Positions 20,617 through 33,043 of a DNA stretch of 64,000 bases are shown piece after piece. This DNA is from Mytilus californianus. Taxonomy: Eukaryota; Mollusca; Bivalvia; Mytilida; Mytilidae. The notes under the pieces are model-generated. The model saw only the letters and a list, made by a program, of their open reading frames with translations, had not been told where the DNA came from and did not search any database. Made by a program: the position numbers and the translations under genes. Location of the stretch: positions 56,320,247 through 56,384,246 of the forward strand of contig NW_026262604.1 of NCBI RefSeq assembly GCF_021869535.1, in the 5' to 3' direction. The stretch's first letter is position 1. The number at the start of each line of letters is the position of its first letter.

Positions 20617-22439
20617 GATTTGGTGATGGAATCTGTTTCTCTAATGATGTTTAGACGATATGCAGACAATCTTAATCCTTCTTTTCGAACGACTTGGAAA
20701 AAGATGTGTTTTTTCTACGTGACATCATAAGAGGCATGGTCGCCTTTTTTCATGACGTCACAATAGGAATTTCAGCGGAAAGCAAGAAAATTTGACGAAT
20801 TTAATCGAATTTTGACCAATGAAGAACTGAGATGAAACGAACCACACGTTGATTAAATAAAAACAATCAACAGGTTAGGAAAGGGATAAATCGAGTAAGA
20901 ATTAGAGAAATTCTGATATCAATACACCATGATATAACCTTTACTTGCTGATTCATACCGATTTCCACAATCTGTATTTATATCTCCCATGTGGGAAGAT
21001 TGATAACAATTAACAATTTTTATTACGTACATTTTATAACATTATTATCAACTAAATGCTGAAGATGGTAAATAATTGATAATATTTATAGCAGTTATGT
21101 ATAATATAATCATATAAATATTCATACACATGTATGATCTAAGGATCTGTGTTTAGAATTAGGGTAATTTTACTGATCTTTTTGTTTGATCAATATACAT
21201 ATTTAAAGCAAAAATGAATACATTGAATGTTGACTGACACATGAATTACTTCTTGCGGCTAAATCAACATATCATATTGTGTTATAATCGTAGTATGACA
21301 TAAGAAAAACTGTTTATTTTATACATTCGATAAAATGGAAAACAGGAATTCTTTATTTTTCGTGGGTACTCATGGCATAATCATGGATTCTGTAGGCATT
21401 AAATAATTAAGCAACCTATAGCAAACGGACGTCCAGATAACGAGCCTTCGCGTAAACATGCTTATATATCCATATTAAACCTCTCTTCTGAGCTTTTTTG
21501 AAAATGATTGAAATTATTCGTTTCATCTAGACGATTATTTACAAATAACAAAGCGTTTAAAAATACAACTAAAAATCATTCTTATTACAGATCTACAGAT
21601 GAAGTTCTATTTACTAAGTAGTTGTATTTTTACCTGCGTTGACCTGACTTAACCTGCTAGAATGAGTTTCTACTTGTCACATTTGTTTAAGCATTATTTT
21701 ATCGAGCCCGACTTCAATTGAAACACCTGGCAATCCTAGTCAATTAATATCGGATTCGTACGGACTTTGCCGAAGCGGGGTAAATTCGAACTCATAACCT
21801 CAGTGTTAATAGGCTGGTAGGAAACAAACTTCAAGCACTCGCAAAGCAGTTTGTATTTGTACCGGCCGACAAAGCAGCCAACAATATGGTGGTGGTATGA
21901 CGTAAATACAATACGGAAATTCTTAAGAATGAAATTATAATTCCTTTTACATTCGGGTCAGTGCGCTCCACAGAAAGTCATATATAGTTTTTTCCTAAAC
22001 AATTGTTATAAATTAAGCCGTAAGTTTTCTCGTTTTAATTGTTTCACATTTTTCATGTCGGGGCCTGTAATATTGTTTTTATATTAAGTAAATAAAATAC
22101 CTGATTTGCAACTTTAGAATCACTTTTAGAAAATTACAAGTCGTGGTTGAAAATGCATGTAAGTTTGAGCTAGAGGGTTCAAGAAAATAGGTTTGAGTTA
22201 GAGGGGGCCAAAAAAATAATATTTTGTGTAGTAAACACATATGTATAGATTTCTTTTCCCAGGGTAATCAAAGCTAGGGAAACCCATTATGCATAATCTC
22301 TAGCTTAGTTTGACGTTTGAAAACAGTTTGAATAACTCATAAATAATCATAGTCACATGTTTTCTAAGTCTAGAGGTTAGCAATATATTTATAACTAAGT
22401 CAGAAGTCAGACATTTATTGATAGCATTTTATTGGACCA
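20617..22439. other. AT-rich intergenic DNA
   Basis: No gene or structured repeat recognised over 1.8 kb. Confidence 0.4.
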
Positions 22440-24232
22440 TTAACGAGGGTGTAGATGGGGGTTGTAAACTGTAAGATTAGAGAATAATTGGCAAAAAACT
22501 TAAAGAATAGAGAAAAATGGACCAAAAAAATAAAGAGGAGAGAATAATGAGGTGCTAAAATATAAAGAACAGAGAATAATGGGCAACAAATATAAAGAAT
22601 ATAGGATAATGGGTCAAAAATATAAAGAATATAGGATAATGGGCTACAAATATAAAGAATATAGGATAATGGGCAACAAATATAAAGAATATAGGATAAT
22701 GGGCAACAAATATAAAGAATATAGGATAATGGGTCAAAAATATAAAGAATATAGGATAATGGGCAACAAGTATAAAGAATATAGGATAATGGGTCAAAAA
22801 TATAAAGAATATAGGAAAATGGGCAACAAATATAAAGAATATAGGATAATGGGCAACAAATGTAAAGAATATAGGATAATGGGCAACAAATATAAAGAAT
22901 ATAGGATAATGGGCAACAAATATAAAGAATAGAGAAAAATGGGCAACAAATATAAAGAATATAGGATAATTGGCAACAAATATAAAGAATATAGGATAAT
23001 GGGCAACAAATATAAAGAATATAGGATAATGGGCAACAAATATAAAGAATATAGTATAAAGGGTCAAAAATAAAAAGAATATAGGATAATGGGCAACAAA
23101 TATAAAGAATATAGGATAATGGGTCAAAAAGATAAAGAATATAGGAAAATGGGCAACAAATATAAAGAATATAGGATAATGGGCAACAAATATAAAGAAT
23201 ATAGGATAATGGGCAACAAATATAAAGAATATAGGATAATGGGCAACAAATATAAAGAATAGAGAAAATGGGCTACAAATATAAAGAATATAGGATAATG
23301 GGCAACAAATATAAAGAATATAGGATAATGGGCAACAAATATAAAGAATATAGGATAATGGGCAACAAATATAAAGACTATAGTATAATGGGTCAAAAAT
23401 AAAAAGAATATAGGATAATGGGCAACAAATATAAAGAATATAGGATAATGGGTCAAAAATATAAAGAATATAGGAAAATGGGCAACAAATATAAAGAATA
23501 CAGGAAAATGGGCAACAAATATAAAGAATATAGAATCATGGGCAACAAATATAAAGAATATAGGATAATGGGCAACAAATATAAAGAATATAGGATAATG
23601 GGCAACAAATATAAAGAATATAGGATAATGGGTCAAAAATATAAAGAATATAGGAAAATGGGTCAAAAATATAAAGAATATAGGATAATGGGCAACAAAT
23701 ATAAAGAATATAGGATAATGGGCAACAAATATAAAGAATATAGGATAATGGGCAACAAATATAAAGACTATAGTATAATGGGTCAAAAATAAAAAGAATA
23801 TAGGATAATGGGCAACAAATATAAAGAATATAGGATAATGGGTCAAAAATATAAAGAATATAGGAAAATGGGCAACAAATATAAAGAATACAGGAAAATG
23901 GGCAACAAATATAAAGAATATAGAATCATGGGCAACAAATATAAAGAATATAGGATAATGGGCAACAAATATAAAGAATATAGGATAATGGGCAACAAAT
24001 ATAAAGAATATAGGATAATGGGTCAAAAATATAAAGAATATAGGAAAATGGGTCAAAAATATAAAGAATATAGGATAATGGGCAACAAATATAAAGAATA
24101 TAGGATAATGGGCAACAAATATAAAGAATATAGGATAATGGGCAACAAATATAAAGAATATAGAAAAATGGCCTAACAATTAAAGAATAAAGAAATGAAG
24201 GACCCCCCCCCCCCCATCCAGACCCTCATTAA
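22440..24232. mobile_element. MITE expanded by an internal minisatellite
   Basis: The ends TTAACGAGGGTGTAGATGGGGG (first 20 bases: 22440-22459) and the complement of TTAATGAGGGTCTGGATGGG (right end, 24213-24232) form inverted termini starting with TTAA. Nearly all the interior is a 30-bp minisatellite. A shorter relative with similar termini and single interior units lies at 25474-25675. The TTAA edges would suit a piggyBac-type MITE, but the transposase family cannot be proven here. Confidence 0.65.
22483..24180. repeat. 30-bp minisatellite, about 57 copies, open on both strands
   Basis: Unit ATAAAGAATATAGGATAATG plus GGCAACAAAT, with recurring variants (GGTCAAAAAT, AGGAAAATGG). Because 30 is divisible by 3 and the unit lacks stops, both strands show long frames (KYKEYRIMGN type plus, HYPIFFIFVA type minus). 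These are by-products. One 29-bp unit near 23262 shifts the frame. A block of 13 units (390 bp) is duplicated at about 23400-23789 and 23790-24179. Confidence 0.95.
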
Positions 24233-24649
24233 CGTGTGTTAAAATTACAGAACGAGACACTTACTTTCCCTTTACTGGTTAAATGTTGATTAATGAAAAG
24301 ACCTCATGATGCGAAAAACATCAAATTGTCTTGTACATCGATACACTAATTATATTTTCCATAAGGCTGACTACCTAACGAGCCACTTTGTAGTAAATGA
24401 CAATTCCCGACATCAAAGTCGCGACTTCGGTAAATATTCATTTAGGTAATTGTTTTCTTTGACTTCTTACTAAGTATAACTCCAAACGAGAGAAGAGAGT
24501 TCTATCGATTTACTGATGAAAAGGTATGATATTTACAAGTTGAATGATTCTTCTTGTAATTTTATAGGGATGTAAACGCGTTGACCACCTCTTTTGATTT
24601 TATGACGAAACAAATCATTCATTTTGAAATGTATGGGTATAAAACATGT

Positions 24650-24790
24650 TTCCTTGCTGAACCCGCCTCCGGGTGCGGGATTTTCTCGCTGTGTTGATGA
24701 CCCATTGGTGGCCTTGGACTGTTTTCTGCTCTTTGGTCAGGTTGTTGTCTCTTTGACGCATTCGGCTCGTTTGACTTTCCATTCTTAATT
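24650..24790 (+). repeat. 3' tail of a Penelope-like/mussel retroelement
   Basis: CCGCCTCCGGGTGCGGGATT, GTTGTTGTCTCTTTGACGCA and CCATTCTTAATT match the tail that follows the RT remnant at 51950-52120, and a reverse copy at 38505-38627. Confidence 0.6.
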
Positions 24791-25473
24791 GTATTCCTTA
24801 CTTGGTTTATGGAAACAAAATGGTGTGTTGAATCTAGTTTGCAAGGTACTCACTCTTAAAACATTTGTATCCCATCTAAAACAACATACCCACAATGCAA
24901 CATTTTACGCGTACTTTTATTTTGTCATTCACGTCACCTGGAACGGGGACCCAGTTATTTCCTCCATTGAAACGCATTGAAAATCATAGTAAATAAATGG
25001 GGTGCTGTCTAATAAATAATTTTGATAGCCACCTTGGGACTTCTGTTTCATGTTAGGCAATTGTTTTGAAGTTTCTAAGTACAATCTCAGTGCCTCACGA
25101 CCGGCATTCCGTTGCAAAATTTTGTTTTGATTGACAACAGGGTAGGTCCATCTACTTCCGGGGAAGAATAAAGGCTAGAATTTAGGCAATTGACTCTATG
25201 TACCGACGCCTGATTACATTTAAATCAATCAAAAATTTTACAGAAATTCAAGAAAAAAAGCCTACCCTTTCAAATAAATCTACATTCAGTTACAGAACTT
25301 GTGTAATAATAAAACTACACCATTTTAAATAAAAGTTATAAATTTTTTTTAAGAACTACATTCGTGGGTTGCCATAACTGGGATCCTATTCCACCTTATC
25401 ATTTTCTTGGTGAATAATATGTCGGATTAATAACATAAATATTTAAGAGGTTGCCTTATCATGTAAAAAATGT
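24791..25473. other. Intergenic, nothing recognised
   Basis: No convincing gene, array or element seen. Confidence 0.4.
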
Positions 25474-25675
25474 ATAAGGGTCTGAATGGGGGTTTCAGAA
25501 TAGAGAATAATGGTCAAAATTACAGAATAAAGAGGAAAATTTTGAGAAAAGAAAAAATAGGCAGAGAAAATAAAATAGAGAAAAGTGTAGTACTAAAATA
25601 CGAAGAATAAAATAAAAATGGTCTAAAAATGAAAGAATATAAAACAAACAAAAATACCCCCATACGGACCCTTAT
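25474..25675. mobile_element. Short MITE related to 22440-24232
   Basis: ATAAGGGTCTGAATGGGGGT at the left and the complement of ATAAGGGTCCGTATGGGGGT at the right bound about 200 bp. Interior phrases such as AGAATAGAGAATAATGG match single units of the 30-bp minisatellite. Confidence 0.65.
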
Positions 25676-25924
25676 GTATGATTCAATATCGTAACTTGAT
25701 ATTTTATGAAGTAAAATGGAAAATATCAAATATAGACACCAATAATCTCTCGCTGTGAGACGCCATTTGAATATTATGTAACTCTACCATAAAGCAAATT
25801 GCATGATATTAATCAGAAGTTGCTGTAAAAACTTATGGCTTGACATTTTAATATTATGAAAAATCGATATAGTTACGAAAAGACAAATCTTGTAAGCTAA
25901 TGTAACCAATGAAACATTTATGAT

Positions 25925-27375
25925 AAGAGCGATTGACACGTGTCGATATTCTCCTTCTGACGTCTGTCAATGCTGTCTTTATTTTGTAGAGTTATGACAC
26001 ATGTCGATATTCTTCTTCTAACGTCTGTCATTGCAGCTTTGAATTGCTATTTTTTTTTGTAGAATAATGACACATGTCGATGTTACTCTTCTGACGTCTG
26101 TCAATGCTGTCTTTATTTTAAAGAGTAATGACACATGTCGATATTCTTCTGACGTCTGTCATTGCTATCTTTATTTTGTAGAATAATGAGGCATGTCGAT
26201 ATTCTTCTTCTGACGTCTGTCATTGCAGCTTTGAATTGCTATTTTTATTTTGTAGAATAATGACACGTGTCGATGTTACTCTTCTGACGTCTGTCAATGC
26301 TGTCTTTATTTTGTAGAGTTATGACACATGTCGATATTCTTCTTCTGACGTCTGTCATTGCAGCTTTGAATTGCTATTTTTATTTTGTAGAATAATGACA
26401 CGTGTCGATGTTACTCTTCTGACGTCTGTCAATGCTATCTTTATTTTGTAGAATAATGAGGCATGTCGATATTCTTCTTCTGACGTCTGTCATTGCAGCT
26501 TTGCATTGCTATTTTTATTTTGTAGAATAATGACACGTGTCGATGTTACTCTTCTGACGTCTGTCAATGCTGTCTTTATTTTGTAGAGTAATGACACATG
26601 TCGATATTCTTCTTCTGACGTCTGTCAATGCTGTCTTTATTCTGTAGAGAAATGACACGTGTCGATATTATTCTTCGGACGTCTGTCAATGCTATCTTTA
26701 TTCTGTGGAGAAATGACACGTGTCGATATTTTTCTTCTGACGTCTGTATTTGCTATCTTTATTTTGTAGAGTAATGACACCTGTCTATATTCTTCTTCTG
26801 ACGTCTGTCTTTGCTATCTTTATTCTGTAGAGTAATGACACATGTAGATATACTTCTTCTGACGTCTGTATTTGCTGTCTTTATTCTATAGAGTAATGAC
26901 ACATGTAGATATACTTCTTCTGACGTCTGTCATTGCTGTCTTTATTCTGTAGAGAAATGACACATGTAAATATTCTACTTCTAACGTCTGTCATTGCAAT
27001 TGCTATTTTTATTCTGTAGAGAAATGAAACGCATCGACGTTAATCTTCTGTCGTCTGTCATTGCTATCTTTATTTTGTAGAGTAATGACATACTTCTTCT
27101 GACGTCTGTCATTGCTATCTTTAATTTGTAGGGTAATGACACATGTAGATATTATTCTTATGACGTCTATCAATGCTGTCTTTATTCTGTAGAGAAATGA
27201 CACATGTCGATATTATTCTTATGACGTCTATCAATGATGTCTTTATTCTGAAGAAAAATGACACATGTCGATATTATTCTTCTGACGTCTATCAATGCTG
27301 TCTTTATTCTGTAGAGAAATGACACGTGTCGATATTCTTCTTCTGACGTCTGTCATTGCCATCTTTATTCTGTAG
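25925..27375. repeat. Variable 55-75-bp minisatellite with TGACGTCTGTCA core
   Basis: About 25 units built from TGACACATGTCGATATTC, TTCTTCTGACGTCTGTCA and TTTATTTTGTAGA. Most units are about 55-61 bp. A longer type of ~73-77 bp has an inserted GCAGCTTTGAATTGCTA and occurs several times in the first half. Confidence 0.9.
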
Positions 27376-27629
27376 AAATAATACATTAAAATGTTCTCTA
27401 GCAGATATTAAGTGCAGAATTTCGTGGAATCTTAAGTAATAAACATAAGCTTTGGCAATGGTTGAATCGACTAAGCATATCAGTAGTAAATTTCTTTTGA
27501 AATCAGGAAAGCACAAAAGTAACCATGTTTATGCTCAGTAATGCATTTGATTCTTAATCTGTTTTTTTTTCTCTTCAAAAATTTTCAACTAACTGTCCAA
27601 ATATGTTTCATTATGTCTTTCTTATTTAC

Positions 27630-28735
27630 AATATAGGTCAACTAGACGACTAGGGAAATAGAAAGGATGGCACTGTCATATAACATTTTACAATATAGGT
27701 CAACTAGACGACTAGGGAAATAGAAAGAATGACACTGTCATATGACAATTTACAATATAGGTCAACTAGACGTCTAGGAAAATTTGAAGGATGGCACTGT
27801 CATATGACAATTTACAATATAGGTCAACTAGACGACTAGGGAAATAGAAAGGATGACACTCTCATATGACAATTTACAATATAGGTCAACTAGACGTCTA
27901 AAGAAATAGAAAGGATGACACAGGCATGTGACAATTTACAATATAGGTCAACAAGACGTCTAGGGAAATAGAAAGGATGACACTGGCATGTGACAATTTA
28001 CAATATAGGTCATCTAGACGTCTAGGGAAATAGAAAGGATAAAACTGGCATGTGACAATCTACAATATAGGTCAACTAGACGTCTGTGGAAATAGAAAGG
28101 ATAAAACTGACATGTGACAATTTACAATATAGGTCAACTAGACGTCTAGGGAAATAGAAAGGATGACACTGTCATGTGACAATTTACAATATAGGTCAAC
28201 TAGACGTCTAGGGAAATAGAAAGGATAAAACTGTCATGTGACAATTTACAATATAGGTCAACTATACGTCTAGGGAAATAAAAAGGATGACACTGTCATG
28301 TGACAATTTACAATATAGGTCAACTAGACGTCTAGGGAAATAGAAAGGATGACACTGTCATGTGACAATTTACAATATAGGTCAACTAGACGTCTAGGGA
28401 AATAGAAAGGATGACACTGTCATGTGACAATTTACAATATAGGTCAACTAGACGTCTAGGGAAATAGAAAGGATGACACTGTCATGTGACAATTTACAAT
28501 ATAGGTCAGCTAGACGACTAGGGAAATAGAAAGGATGACACTGTCATATGACAATTTACAATATACGTCAGCTAGACGTCTAGGGAAATAGAAAGGATAA
28601 AACTGTCATGTGACAATTTACAATATAGGTCAGCTAGACGTCTAAGGAAATAGAAAGGATGACACTGTCATGTGACAATTTACAATATAGGTCAACTAGA
28701 CGACTAAGGAAATAGAAAGGATGAGACTGGCGTGT
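27630..28735. repeat. 62-bp minisatellite with CTAGACGTCTAG palindrome, about 18 copies
   Basis: The unit contains ACAATATAGGTCAACTAGAC, CTAGGGAAATAGAAAGGATG and ACACTGTCATGTGACA. Most units have the perfect palindrome CTAGACGTCTAG; several have CTAGACGACTAG. It follows the previous array after about 250 bp. Confidence 0.95.
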
Positions 28736-28796
28736 GAATTTTATATTCGCGATTTTTTTATAATTAAATTTACGCGAGAAGATTTTTGAAATTTTA

Positions 28797-29027
28797 TCTA
28801 AATTTAATCTACACTCCCAGTTGATACGATATTCCAGAGCTTTTGTTTCCTATCATGATTTCCTTGATAGAGGGTTGATGCTCACAAGGAAGCTATTAAA
28901 CCAAGAGTTCCAAGTGGTGAAGTTGAAATCACCCTTTCGTAAATTTTACGGACGCCATCACGAGTTGGTTGACCGTTATGGAATATCTGTTTCACAGATG
29001 ACGACGGATATGTTCCAATTGTCTTAA
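28797..29027 (+). pseudogene. C-terminal fragment of a Penelope-like/bivalve reverse transcriptase
   Basis: An open reading with IRYSRAFVSYHDFLDRGLML, FYGRHHELVDRYGISVSQMT and a stop at about 29025. This is the region downstream of the RT fingers/palm that I recognise from the abundant RT-like proteins of bivalves; the degraded copy at 50838-51479 has the matching ISQLVRFARV-type segment. Only the last ~70 residues remain, without catalytic motifs. It directly follows the 62-bp array and precedes a repeat B copy. Confidence 0.6.
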
Positions 29028-29084
29028 ATACAATCTCGTCCCCTTCCCCCGAATGCAAAATACCGAATTAGACATATCACCGGT

Positions 29085-29335
29085 TTTGTAATTACATGAG
29101 CAACACGATGGGTGCCAGATGTGGGGCAGGATCTGCTTACCCTTCCGGAGCACCTGAGATCATCCCCAGTTTTTGGTGGGGTTCGTGTTGCTCATTCTTT
29201 GGTTTTCTATGTTGTTTTGTGTACTGTTGTTTGTCTATTTTTCTTTTTCTTAGTGTTGTCAGTTTATTTTCGACTTATGAGTTTGAATATCCCTTTGGTA
29301 TCCTTCGTCTCTCTTGATATCAATTTGTGCGACAA
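29085..29335 (+). repeat. Mussel interspersed repeat B
   Basis: GAGCAACACGATGGGTGCCA, GGATCTGCTTACCCTTCCGG, TTGGTGGGGTTCGTGTTGCT and TATCCCTTTGGTATCCTTCG are shared with 33044-33255 (reverse), 40985-41165, 43495-43590 and 45205-45290. The ORFs across it are not conserved genes. Confidence 0.8.
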
Positions 29336-30313
29336 ATGAAAATAAAAATACCGTTCTTTTATTATGGAGTTTAAGATCCAATATAGGAATGACATAAGAC
29401 ATAAAAATTAATTGTTCAATATAATCTATTATTGTTCGGCATTCTATACCCGTCTTTGTGAAAGTAGTAGCTTTATAACGAATCCAAACCTCATAAAATA
29501 AGAAGTTACGTTCATTTTATTAAACTTTGAAAATAGCGTCTACACTAAATCAAACATTATCTTACAGGAAAGATCGTTGGAATCGTCTGTCATCATTTTA
29601 GATTTCAATTTGCTTACTTATCAAAATGATAAATTCTATGTCTGATTTTGAAATGTTTTATGTTAGTACATTTTCTACTGAGTCTGGCCCGATTCACATG
29701 CACACATTTATTGTTCATTTGTAACATTATTTCGAATAGACAGAAAAACTATTACAGTCATTCCTTATAATTTAATTCTAAATATTATTTTTTAAGGAGT
29801 AAATCATGAAAAAAACGTCGATGACATAACGGTCACGTGACAAATTTATGTCTATGAGCTTATAGACAAAAAAAAACTTTCAGCCAATCAGAAGACGTGT
29901 TACATCCAAAATTAAATGACATATCGAAATACGTTTATACTCTGTCGACGGGCATGGTTTTGCTTTCGTAGAGAGTTCATTCGATTTCTAAAAGGTTTCT
30001 ATTCTCTTGGTTTGTATGTTCAAATGGATTTTAGAGTTTAAAACAACAGTAAGCTACTATCGCCTACTATTTACAAATGTATCTCAACAGTGCCTAGTCA
30101 TTGTAATCTTTTATAGTCTCTGTTAAATTTATTCACAACTTTTGTGGTATCCTATAGACCGGAGACGATTTAGATCTTGGAACATTGTATAGACACCTGT
30201 CAATTGATGACGACCTCTAGATTTGTTTGTTATTATTTGTATCGGAGGAGAGGTGTCTCATTGATGTATACCCCACATCTCTTTATTCGTTCCCTTTTTG
30301 TCTGTTTTCACAG
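29336..30313. other. Intergenic, with a weak repeat A-like stretch
   Basis: Mostly unique AT-rich DNA. From about 30110 the phrases TTCACAACTTTTGTGG and TGTATAGACACCTGTC recur in diverged form near 53890-53940. Confidence 0.4.
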
Positions 30314-30441
30314 CCCATCCTTGGTAACCAGTCATCGATTTTTACACCCCATCCTTGGTAACCAGTCATCGGTTTTTATACCCCATCCTTGGTTACCAGT
30401 CATCGGTTTTTATACCCTATCCTTGGTAACCAGTCATCGAC
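30314..30441 (+). repeat. 34-bp minisatellite, 4 copies
   Basis: CCCATCCTTGGTAACCAGTC at 30314, 30348, 30382 and (variant) about 30415, joined by ATCGGTTTTTATA. Confidence 0.9.
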
Positions 30442-32160
30442 CACATACATGTAGTTTTATAACTGTGATCGCTAAAACCAATTAGAACCTATAAATAGTG
30501 TTATGATATGCTAGTAATCAAATTACAGATCTCTCAGCAATATAACATAAAAGAGCACGATTTTATTTCAAAATGAATAGCAAATAATCTTAATTAGACA
30601 AGTAGCATTGTTATGTGTTTATTTGTTAGCACTGAAGCTTATAAATGGTGAATGAAAGAGGATTAATAGGAAGGACATCGATTGATGCATTTTTATTCCA
30701 AATGACACGTGCACTCACTAGTAACTCAAAAGAGAACTTTGTACGTGCTCCTAGAAATTGTACGTGAATTACTAAAGAAACGCATGCATTTAAAAAAAGT
30801 TATATAAATAAATTTAATGATAAATGGAAATTAATTGAAAATTACTAGATAGGAAATGAATCGTACGGACAAAACTATTCGTTCCAATTCAAAGTGCGTT
30901 TGAATCCAATCTTGCCAGTTTTCCTGTCGATTCGCAAGCTCGGTGGTTCTCCCCGGGTATCCTGGCTTCATCCACCAATGGCCGCCATTATATAGCCGAG
31001 AGGGTGTTGGTAAACACTTACAATCAATCAACTGCCACCTTATGGTCATATATATATCTACAACTTTAAATCAAATCGGAAGCGCAAGTGTGTTTTTTCC
31101 CTTACGTAACTAGTCTTAGTTGCAGCAAATACCTAAGCGGAAATTAAAATCTCTAAATAGTTCACAAAACATTCTTCAAAAGAGTTTATTAAGTATAATG
31201 TCGAATGGTCAAACGAATACTAAAATGGCAAGTGCTCCCGAAGCGGTGTTATTATGTTCAATTCAAGTGCTGTATTAGTGGTTTATTCCTTGGAATATTA
31301 TGTAATATGAACATGTTCAAGACCACTATCAATATCTCCTTAAAGTACAACACAAGTTGCAGTGGTGAATTGATGAAATGTACTTTTATGTTAAACCATG
31401 TAAACCCATATTTGTCTATTGGGAATTTCTAAAATATTTGATTTCTAGCCATTAATTTGATTGATTTTAGCTTAACGCCAAACTCCTTCCACTTCTCTTT
31501 GAAACTATATCATCAAAATAAAAATTGAACATTTATACATTCAATACTTAGAATGCAATTAATTAAGTTTTAGTATCGCTTTCTGGAAAACTAAACAAAG
31601 CCTTACACAACAACCTTTACCATGATGAAATCGTTCAGCTATCTTCAATTGTGCACACTGGAAATTCCATAAATATCTGCTCTACAGAACTGACAACTAT
31701 TACGTAAGGAAAACAACCTTGGTTTTTTTTTTTCTTTCTTTTTATAAAGTTCAAGTTGATAGGAGCATGTATTGTATGTATGGATATAAAAATTAGCCAT
31801 TGGCAGTTATTGAACCAGAATCAGGACAAGGACCTTTAGTTCTAGTATCTTTATAACATTGCAAATAATTGTTGTCTGACATTTAATCATCAAAACGTTT
31901 TTTCTCATATAAAAATCTGATTTGTTTAAAAATATCTAGAATGAATAGGACTTTTACGGCTTAGATTACATTTTCCTGATATGTGAAGCTGATTAACGGA
32001 AATTGCCTTTTAAACCACTATTGTTTATAAATCAGATTAATGGCTTTATAAATGTTATAAATCCATTTTCTTTCCCAGTGAGCTGTCTAAGAATTAATTA
32101 CCCGTGAATGACTATTTCCAGTTTAGTCGGGAGAAGTTGTGGGTTGTGCAAAAAATAAAC
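30442..32160. other. AT-rich intergenic DNA
   Basis: No gene, array or element recognised over 1.7 kb. Confidence 0.4.
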
Positions 32161-32181
32161 CTTTTAACTTTTTTATTCGAG

Positions 32182-32223
32182 CGTCACTGATGAGTCTTTT
32201 GTAGACGAAACGAGCGTCTGGCG
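32182..32223 (+). ncRNA. Hammerhead ribozyme, complete core
   Basis: Stem I CGTCA (32182-32186) pairs with TGGCG (32219-32223). The conserved CTGATGA is at 32187-32193 and stem II GTCT/AGAC with loop TTTGT at 32194-32206. GAAA (32207-32210) follows, then a very short stem III and the cleavage triplet GTC at 32216-32218. All invariant core bases are present. The 3-bp stem III is typical of retrozyme/Penelope-type hammerheads, which are thought to work best as dimers. Confidence 0.8.
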
Positions 32224-32298
32224 TTCAATTTATAAGACTGGTATCTTTGATAAGTTTTTTTAAGACACAATAATTTATATACCAATCTTTGATTCCAG

Positions 32299-32340
32299 CG
32301 TCACTGATGAGTTTTTTGTAGACGAACCGCGCGTCGCTTC
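32299..32340 (+). ncRNA. Second hammerhead motif, decayed
   Basis: CGTCA CTGATGA at 32299-32310, stem II GTTT/AGAC, but GAAC replaces GAAA and stem I on the 3' side is lost (CGTC followed by GCTTC). It lies 117 bp downstream of the intact core in the same orientation, as expected for a tandem retrozyme unit. Confidence 0.65.
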
Positions 32341-32458
32341 TATGATGAGTGTATTAACACTACCGACACAATATACTAAGTAACTAGAAAATGCATCTAT
32401 ACTTCGTAAAATTTACTAACTGTACATGTATGGTGAATTTGTTCACACGCTAAATTCT

Positions 32459-33043
32459 CTTTGAAATGGTATAATACAGAATAAACAGGAGAGGCGGATG
32501 ATACCAAAGAGATATTCAAACTCATTTGAAATGGTATAATACGCAATACACTGGAGAGGCGGATGATACCAAAGGGATATTCAAACTCATTTGAAATGGT
32601 TTAATACAGAATACACAGGAGAGGCGGATGATACCAAAGAGATATTCAAACTCATTTGAAATGGTATAATACGCAATACACTGGAGAGGCGGATGATACC
32701 AAAGGGATATTCAAACTCATTTGAAATGGTTTAAAACAGAATACACAGGAGAGGCGGATGATTCCAAAGAGATATTCAAACTCATTTGAAATGGTATAAT
32801 ACAGAATACACAGGAGAGTCGGATGATACCAAAGAGATATTCAAACTCATTTGAAATGGTATAATACAGAATACACAGGAGAGTCGGATGATTCCAAAGA
32901 GATATTCAAACTCATTTGAAATGGTATAATACGCAATACACTGGAGAGGCGGATGATACCAAAGGGGTATTCAAACTCATTTGAAATGGTTTAATACAGA
33001 ATACACAGGAGAGGCGGATGATACCAAAGGGATATTCAAACTC
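32459..33043. repeat. 65-bp array, 9 copies, derived from the end of repeat B
   Basis: TTTGAAATGGTATAATACAG recurs every 65 bp from 32459 to 32979, with GGAGAGGCGGATGATACCAA and GATATTCAAACTCA. Two unit types (ACAGAATACACAGG and ACGCAATACACTGG) alternate in part, giving a 130-bp period. The last unit runs without a break into repeat B, so the array grew from its terminal segment. Confidence 0.9.

Noticed and set aside
22552-24179. Long repeat-protein ORFs on both strands (up to 351 codons)
   Set aside because: They follow entirely from a 30-bp stop-free tandem unit; frames on both strands, no start context, and one 29-bp unit breaks the frame.
25925-28735. CRISPR-like arrays
   Set aside because: Units are contiguous minisatellites without distinct spacers, and the DNA is clearly eukaryotic.
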